Shown: one piece after another, positions 58,241-64,000 of the stretch
How the letters are laid out: every line of letters starts with the position of its first letter
Position numbering within the stretch: the stretch's first letter is position 1
Source of the DNA: Mytilus californianus
Taxonomy: Eukaryota > Mollusca > Bivalvia > Mytilida > Mytilidae
DNA length: 64,000 bases
Direction of reading: 5' to 3'
Assembly (NCBI RefSeq): GCF_021869535.1
Contig: NW_026262668.1
Coordinates: forward strand, 65,688,058-65,752,057
Made by a program: the position numbers and the translations under genes
Notes under the pieces: generated by a model
Told to the model about the DNA's origin: nothing
Database searches by the model: none
What the model saw: the letters and a program-made list of their open reading frames with translations, nothing else

Positions 58241-58309
58241 ACGGTTTTCGTACTTTCTCATATTTCGTAGTATAAATGAATGACAATAACACTTTTCATT
58301 TGATGCACT

Positions 58310-58385
58310 CGAAGCACTTTTTTGAATATACCTTCAAACCGCTCAAACCTAAAAAACTAGAAGCCAAGGGTATATAAGTACTTGC
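58310..58385 (+). repeat. Short piece of the GAAGC(A/G)CTTTT repeat family
   Basis: CTCGAAGCACTTTTTTGAAT, CCGCTCAAACC and AGAAGCCAAGGGTATA are diverged versions of 57,655-57,725. Confidence 0.55.
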
Positions 58386-58437
58386 ATGCATTCCGTTGAT
58401 TAATAACGTTTGATTTTGTCAGTTTTTATGGACTTCA

Positions 58438-58701
58438 TAAGTCACGTACATGCATGTGCCATCCTCCAAGGAGTTTGTGCATGGCAGTGACTAAAATTCA
58501 AAGAAAGTAAACTTTCAATCAATAAGTAAGATAATTGTAATGAAAATAACGATGCAACGTATATTTTGAGTAGAAAATTCGTTTATTAAGGGTACATTTT
58601 ACATTTTTCTCTCTCCATGACATCGGTGCTTAATCAGTGTAAACGTCAGAGTAATTTTCAAGATCACTGTCTTTGCTATGTTTACATTTTGGACATCATC
58701 A
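58438..58701. repeat. Direct duplication, left copy (partner 59,431-59,695)
   Basis: CACGTACATGCATGTGCCAT to ATTTTGGACATCATCAA, about 265 bp. It is nearly identical in order and content to the right copy, and the space between is filled by an R1 repeat, a Penelope-like tail and an exon-like stretch. Confidence 0.85.
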
Positions 58702-59220
58702 AGATACTAAATGACACAGAAATTAACAACTATAGGTCGCCGTACGTCCTTCAACAATGAGTAAAACCCATACTGCATAGTCAGCTATAAAAGACCCCGA
58801 AATGATAAATGTAAAACAATTCAAACGAGAAAACTAACGGCCTGATTTATGTACAGAATAATGAACGAAAAAAAATGATATATAGCAAGAACGACAACCA
58901 CTGAATTACAGGCTCCTGACTTTGGACAGGCACATACAGAATGTGGCGGGGTTAAAGTAGTTTGAAGGCGCGCCAACCCTCCCCTAACCTGGGACAGTGG
59001 TGTAACAGTACAACATAAGAACAAACTATAAAAATCACTTCAAAAGTGCTTTACTCATCAGATCGATAGAAAGCAGAAATACATCTAACAAAAACAGAGA
59101 GTGGACGTGGTAAGGAACCTATACGTCTCCACAACAAAAAGACACTACGTATAGATCTGAGAGTCTCGCAGTTACTGACAGCTAGTGCAAAGCCAATAAC
59201 AACTAATAAAAAAATCATGC
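58702..59220 (-). repeat. Dispersed repeat R1, minus-strand copy at 59 kb
   Basis: AAATGACACAGAAATTAACA, GGCGGGGTTAAAGTAGTTTG, ACCTGGGACAGTGGTGTAAC and AACTAATAAAAAAATCATGC in order; starts right at the end of the duplicated segment. Confidence 0.75.
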
Positions 59221-59234
59221 GTCTAAGACTATAT

Positions 59235-59296
59235 AAGACAGTTTATTTTCGACTTATGGGTTTGAATGTCCCTTTGGTATCTTTCGGCTCTCTTTT
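59235..59296 (+). repeat. Penelope-like 3' tail scrap
   Basis: GTTTATTTTCGACTTATGGG then TGAATGTCCCTTTGGTATC and TCTCTTTT, the complement of the tail at 60,811-60,875. Confidence 0.65.
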
Positions 59297-59334
59297 AGAT
59301 ATTGGCCTGGACAAACTTTTGGCCTCGTCCGTAC

Positions 59335-59482
59335 CTGATGAAAGATATTCAAGAATTTGTTGTCGGTCGTACTGAAAAACAGAACGGTTAAATTTGCGAC
59401 AATCGGTAAATGCCTCTGGTAATGAACTGTAAGACACGTACATGTATGTGCCATCCTCCCAGGAGCTTGTGCATGGCAGTGA
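59335..59482 (-). CDS. Possible exon of an unknown protein, partly duplicated at 58.4 kb
   Basis: Acceptor ATTTTAG before 59,482, donor CAG|GTACGG at 59,334. It reads SLPCTSSWEDGTYMYVSYSS, LPEAFTDCRKFNRSVFQYDR, QQILEYLSSG. Two Cys and no stop. The first part recurs at 58,440-58,490 (SLPCTNSLEDGTCMYVTY), inside the direct duplication. Not recognised; it could belong to the same gene as 52,603-52,708, but that is a guess. Confidence 0.3.
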
Positions 59483-59695
59483 CTAAAATTCAATGAAAGT
59501 TAACTTTTAACCATAAATTAAGATAATTGTAATGAAACTAACGAATCAACGGATGTTTTGAGTAGAAAATTTGTTTATTAAGGGTACATTTTATGTTTTT
59601 CTCTCTCCATGACATTGGTGCTTAATCAGTGTAAACGTCAGGGTAATTTTCAAGATCATTGTCTATGCTATGTTTACATTTTGGACATCAACAAT
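59431..59695. repeat. Direct duplication, right copy (partner 58,438-58,701)
   Basis: CACGTACATGTATGTGCCAT to TTTTGGACATCAACAA. It includes the 5' edge of the exon-like stretch and the intron-like sequence beyond its acceptor. Confidence 0.85.
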
Positions 59696-60295
59696 GATAT
59701 AAAGATTCTTGCTTAGAAGTAATTCGGGCTCAGAAGAAACATAAATACATATTTACAAGCAACCCTGTCTTCACAGTATAGTATATAACAATTCCTAAAA
59801 TTAAAATTATTTTTATCTTTGTATAAAACTAAATATCAGCTATTTTCAACTTATTACTCTTGATTTATTGAAACAAAAATAATTTTTAAAAGTGCTATTA
59901 GTTACTGTTTCAGAAATAAGAGGAGTCTGTTACAGGACATGTATAACAATAATCACTTCTTTATGTTATTTTCACCTGATCTGCAATATCTTAACGACTA
60001 CCTATCTAAAGTTTATTCTTTTTGAAAGGTAGGATATACTTTTAAGATAATGATACTGATTTATTATAAACTTTTCTAATACAAATCTGTTTCAGATATT
60101 AGACAAAACAAGACAGACGTGAGCTCTTGCTTACCTGTAAAAGATTTTAATTGATTTCAGAAATTTGGTTTGAAGATTTATTTGAACATACTTTATCTTG
60201 TGAAGGATTCACATTCACTGTTCGTCAACTTTCTAGTAACCGAATACTTACATATTCGTATATATAATGAGAAAAAAAAAAGTGTCATGAGGGTA
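59696..60295. other. AT-rich sequence, nothing recognised
   Basis: No feature supported on either strand. Confidence 0.5.
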
Positions 60296-60485
60296 CGTGT
60301 TGAGATTCCAAATGATTGTCAATGCCTAATTCCTTTATCAAGCAGTATGAGATGAAGCGGGATTGAGATTTACTCACAAAATATGACGTTGTGTGAGGCT
60401 TTATCAGCGGAGACAACAACATATTGGTCATGGAGGCAGGACAGATGCTTAACAACATTTGAGTATTTAAGGATCATTGATTTAA
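60296..60485 (-). pseudogene. Penelope-like element, remnant of the N-terminal region
   Basis: It matches 33,690-33,850 on the same strand: GATTGTCAATGCCTAATTCC, TTTATCAAGCAGT, GCTTTATCAGCGGAGACAAC and CATGGAGGCAGGACA correspond to the region encoding HEKFVVVPADKAPNN. Broken by small indels. Confidence 0.65.
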
Positions 60486-60539
60486 TTTTTAATTCTTAAT
60501 ATTTTATTCTTAATATACAAAACATATGTGATAAGATTA

Positions 60540-60680
60540 CCAAATGAGTCTAGTCTAAATGACGAGTATGAAAGCAACTATGGACCACCATATGCCTTCA
60601 ACAATAGGCAAAACCCAAACCATATGTTAAGCTATAAAAGACCCTAACATGACAAAATGACAATACTAACAAAAGTGTAA
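60540..60680 (-). repeat. Dispersed repeat R1 fragment
   Basis: CATATGCCTTCAACAATAGG and AGCTATAAAAGACCCTAACA are diverged R1 blocks. Confidence 0.6.
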
Positions 60681-60810
60681 CTGCTCTTTAAAGCTTGATA
60701 CACAACTAAACAGGTATTCTTTTCCACGACTGCTTATAGCGTCCTAACACTTACTGCGTTGGAGGCATACTGGTTTACATTTTAGTCAGGGGACCAATGA
60801 TGTATTAATA

Positions 60811-61012
60811 AAAGAGAGGCGAAAGATACCAAAGGGACATTCAAACTCATAAGTCGAAAATAAACTGACTATGCCATGGCTAAAAAAGAAAAAGACGAAC
60901 AGACAATCAATAGTACACAAAACCCAACATAGAAAACTAAAGACTGAGCTACACAAACCCCCACCAAAAACTGAGGGTGATCTCAGGTGCTCTAGGAAGG
61001 GTACAATTAAAA
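60811..61012 (-). repeat. Penelope-like 3' tail, minus strand
   Basis: AAAGAGAGGCGAAAGATACC, AAACTCATAAGTCGAAAAT, CAACATAGAAAACTAAAGAC and CTGAGGGTGATCTCAGGTGC in order, as in the intact tail at 32,232-32,410. No coding part is attached. Confidence 0.75.
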
Positions 61013-61027
61013 TTGAGTTCAACTCAG

Positions 61028-61160
61028 ATTTTGTGGGGTTCGTGTAACACAGTTTTTATGTTTTCTATGTAGTGTTTTGTGAACTTTTTGTGTTTGTTTG
61101 TCGTCTTGTTTTGACATGGCGTTGTCAGGTTATCACGACTTATGACTTTGTTTCTTCCGC
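61028..61160 (+). repeat. Penelope-like 3' tail, plus strand
   Basis: TTGTGGGGTTCGTGTAACAC, ATGTTTTCTATGTAGTGTTT and ACATGGCGTTGTCAGGTTAT are the complement of the neighbouring copy, so the two tails face each other ~20 bp apart. Confidence 0.65.
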
Positions 61161-61266
61161 TTTTTTGTGCTTTGAAAGACCTTTTATTTTACTCCGAATA
61201 TTCTCTCATCGATACTTTGTGTCTTATGTCTTTTTTGTTTTTTGTTTTTATGCTAAGTACCTATCT

Positions 61267-61532
61267 AAGGAGTCAATCGCTTTCCAATTGGTTTTTATAG
61301 TTTGTTATGAAGTTGTTAACTACTGTTCAAGGTTAAGGAGAGGGCTGATCACCTACAAACATATTAAAACCAGTCACAATCTGTATGTGCCTGGCCAACT
61401 GATGAGTCAATCCCTTTCCAATTGGTTTTTATAGTTTGTTATGAAGTTTTGTTAACTACTGTCCAGGTTAAGGAGAGAGCTGATCACCTACAAACATATT
61501 AAAACCAGTCACATTCTGTATGTGCTTGTCCA
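61267..61532 (+). repeat. Tandem duplication, ~134-bp unit, two copies
   Basis: AGTCAATCGCTTTCCAATTG...TAAAACCAGTCACAATCTG at 61,271 recurs from 61,405 with few changes. The unit spans the 5' edge of the R1 copy. Confidence 0.85.
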
Positions 61533-63523
61533 AAGTCAGGTACATGTTATCCAGTTGATAATGATTGTTGTTATCTGCCATATTTGTTTTTGTTTTGTTC
61601 ATTATTGAGGTAAAAATCAGACCGATGTTTTCTCTTTTGAATCGTTTCAGTTTTCCATGCCAGGGTCTTTCATAGCTGACAAATGCATACGGTATGAGTT
61701 TGGCTTACTGTTGAAGGCCGTATGGTTACCTGCACTTGCCATAGTTCACATGTATATCCTATTTCTATATTTATTAATATATCATTATCTTTTAAACAAT
61801 AATAATCACACTGATTAAATGCTTTATGTTATTAAAATATTGTAAAGCAAAAGATTTGTTTCCTCTATTAACAAAAAATAAAATGTTGATGTAATTCATT
61901 TTTAGTTTTACATGATTGTATTTATTACAAATAATACACAACTTATAAAAATGATAACAAATAAGGAAAAAAACACCTTGTTTCGTAAGAAATTCAACCA
62001 CCTGAAACTACAATTTGCACTTCCTCGATCATGTGGAATATTTACCACATTGGTAAATTTAAAAAAAAAATGCACAATTCACATTGTAATAATAATAATT
62101 GACACACTTCGTAAAGAGTTACTGCCTTTTTGTTATTTAATAATCGACACACTTCGTAAACAGTCAGTGGCCACTTCTGCTAAAAAAGAATACTCAAATG
62201 TTGTTTGAATACATTTGACAATTAAAAATTTAATTCAACTTTTATGATAACCAATATTCTGAAGAAAAACACGGTTAATTTAGTTTTTCCCGATACCAAC
62301 GATTCATTTAGTTGAGATCAGCATATCATACAATAGTTTATACAAAATTATGGCAGTTTCACTTTGTTTAATACAAATAATTCTATAACCAGTCAGCCTT
62401 CGATCAATTTATCAATAGAAAATCTACCAATTCAGTCATACAAAATACATTTTGGAGTAACTTTCGTCAAACGAAGTATAGACTAATCTGATATCAAACC
62501 GAAACAGTTAACAAAAGTGTTTTTTCTAAGATGATGTGGTTCGCAAACATTCAATTTAAAAGACAAAACCATTGTTTCAAACACAATACATCTGGTAAGT
62601 ATAAGTATTAAATTTTACAAAACATCTTTGTTCTAACAAAATAAATTCAATTTCATATCAGTAGTAAACAATCCATAGCTAAAATTTTACAAAACAGAAA
62701 ATAACACTATTAAGTTCGAGTTTCTGAAGCGTTTTTTTTTTAATTTATCTTCATATTGAACGATCAAACTCAAACATTTGAAAGCCAATGAAGTATAAGA
62801 CCTATCCAAGTGAAGAGCTTTGTGACAAAAGAGGACCTAAAAAAATAGCCAAACACATCTAAGGTCAACTTTGTCTGAGGGAGTTGGAACCTTATTTTCT
62901 TAATCATTCCATAATTTATCAACGAAAAATTTAAGAAAAGTTTGTGATCAATCATGCCAATGCTGAAACACAGCCATCTGAGTTTATAATAACCTGAAAA
63001 CAACAGTACACCAGCAGCGGAAATAATAATATTGTCCAGATAAAGTCATAACCTGTTGATGTCACCCTCGTTTTTATAAATTGAACATTGAATACCTTCT
63101 TATTAAGCATCCGGAATACATCCTGGTTTGAATACAATATTAAACAGTCGATAAGACACTGGTTACAACCTTTCTTGCGAATGATTAATTGTTTAGCCAG
63201 ATCGTCAGACTTTAATTTGAAACCTTTTATGATATCTTTTACGGTAATATCATTGTCTAACTTCAGTATTCAAGTTCTAAAACTAGTAACATTATTTGCA
63301 TCATCGCTTTAAAAAAAAACATGATCAGCTTGTTCATTAACAGTTTGTGCAGTGTTCATGTTAAAAATCCAATAAATCAAGAGACACCTTATTAAAAATC
63401 TTAGATTTCAATAGGTTTTGTTTAAGAGAGGCTAATCATTTTATCGTAGCGTTCTTAATATTTCTATTAAGTTCTTTTGTGCAAATTTTATAATGCTCAT
63501 GAAGCTTAACTACATCTTGTAAA
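61330..63523. repeat. Block homologous to 30.9-39.8 kb, without the inserted retroelements
   Basis: Order: R1 copy (to ~61,745), then the counterparts of 31,216-31,694, 36,036-36,720 and 39,396-39,790 without interruption. At 62,209 there is no Penelope-like element and at ~63,142 (AAACAGTCGATAAGACACTG) no LINE. The minus strand has conserved but broken frames (AAGVLLFSGYYKL, DLAKQLIIRKKG). It may be a segmental duplicate, or a long dispersed repeat of which 56-58 kb holds a third diverged copy. Confidence 0.7.
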
Positions 63524-64000
63524 AGAGAGGCGAAAAATACCAAAAGGACATTCAAACTTATAACTTGAAAATGAACTGACAACGCAATGGCAAATAACGA
63601 AAAAACAAAAACAAAAGATAAAAGACAAACAACAGTATAGAAAACACAACATAGAAAACTAAAGACTGAGCAACACGTACCCCACCAGAAACTGGGATTG
63701 ATTTCAGGTGCTCAGAAAGTGTATGCTGATCTTGCTCCACTAGTGGCACCCTTCGTGTTGCTTATGTTAGTACAAACCCGGTCTAATTCAGGACGTCACA
63801 ATCGAGGAAAAGAGGACGGGATTGTGATTACAGCATTTAGAACATATTCGTCGTCATCTGCGAGATAGATATATTATAACGGTGAACTAACTCGTGATAA
63901 CGTCTTTTGGAAGGATGATTTCAACTTCACCACTTGAAAGTTGGTTTAATAGCTTCCTTGTGAGCAGCAACCCTCTATTAAGGAAATCATAATAGGAAAT
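63524..64000 (-). mobile_element. Penelope-like element, 3' tail and C-terminal coding part, runs off the window
   Basis: Tail 63,524-63,785 from GAGAGGCGAAAAATACC to GTTAGTACAAACCCGGTC, then coding sequence corresponding to RGLLLTRKLLNQ and the following RYHELV region with at least one frameshift. The upstream RT lies beyond 64,000. The insertion point is the end of homology with 39,785, after CTTAACTACATC(T)TGTAAA. Confidence 0.75.

Noticed and set aside
61072-61434. 120-codon plus-strand frame
   Set aside because: Runs from a Penelope-like tail into the 134-bp tandem duplication and R1; no coherent protein.

Overview
The window looks like nuclear DNA of a bivalve mollusc, most likely a mussel close to Mytilus. 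It is AT-rich, genes are sparse with small exons in long introns, and much of the rest is dispersed repeats, several of which I recognise from memory as common in mussel genomes. That species call is pattern recognition, not a search.

Layout. 1-13,622 (+ strand): the 3' half of an autophagy ATG9 gene. Six exons give 354 residues; upstream exons lie outside the window. Its introns hold a ~6.9-kb element with terminal inverted repeats, a ~2.2-kb composite tandem-repeat element, and two copies of a repeat rich in TGACCTTGACCT. 13,623-20,297: 3' flank with two MITEs and an inverted partner of a repeat at the window start. 20,298-23,273: a ~3-kb element with 159-bp near-identical inverted ends. 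23,340-24,584 and 46,122-47,348 (- strand): two intronless paralogous Cys-loop (nicotinic-receptor-like) subunits with a complete channel domain but without the usual acetylcholine-binding residues. 26,684-28,931 (- strand): exons of a Cys-rich gene of unknown function, with an in-frame stop in one exon.

29,980-43,508 is a retroelement graveyard. A + strand Penelope-like element is split by a - strand Penelope-like element with an 11-bp target duplication. Two 5'-truncated LINEs follow; one lies in a block whose LINE-free homologue is at 61.3-63.5 kb. 49,938-51,106 is a 36-bp minisatellite whose units can each form a hairpin. 52,857-55,250 is a third LINE (- strand) with a perfect 16-bp target duplication. 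55.9-64 kb is repeats, a tRNA-derived SINE, a duplicated exon-like segment and Penelope-like pieces, the last running off the end.

No operon-like or defence-like system is visible. The unrelated host genes are an autophagy scramblase, a pair of orphan receptors and one unknown or decayed gene; the rest is mobile DNA. Exon coordinates are inferred by eye from splice sites, frame and family resemblance.
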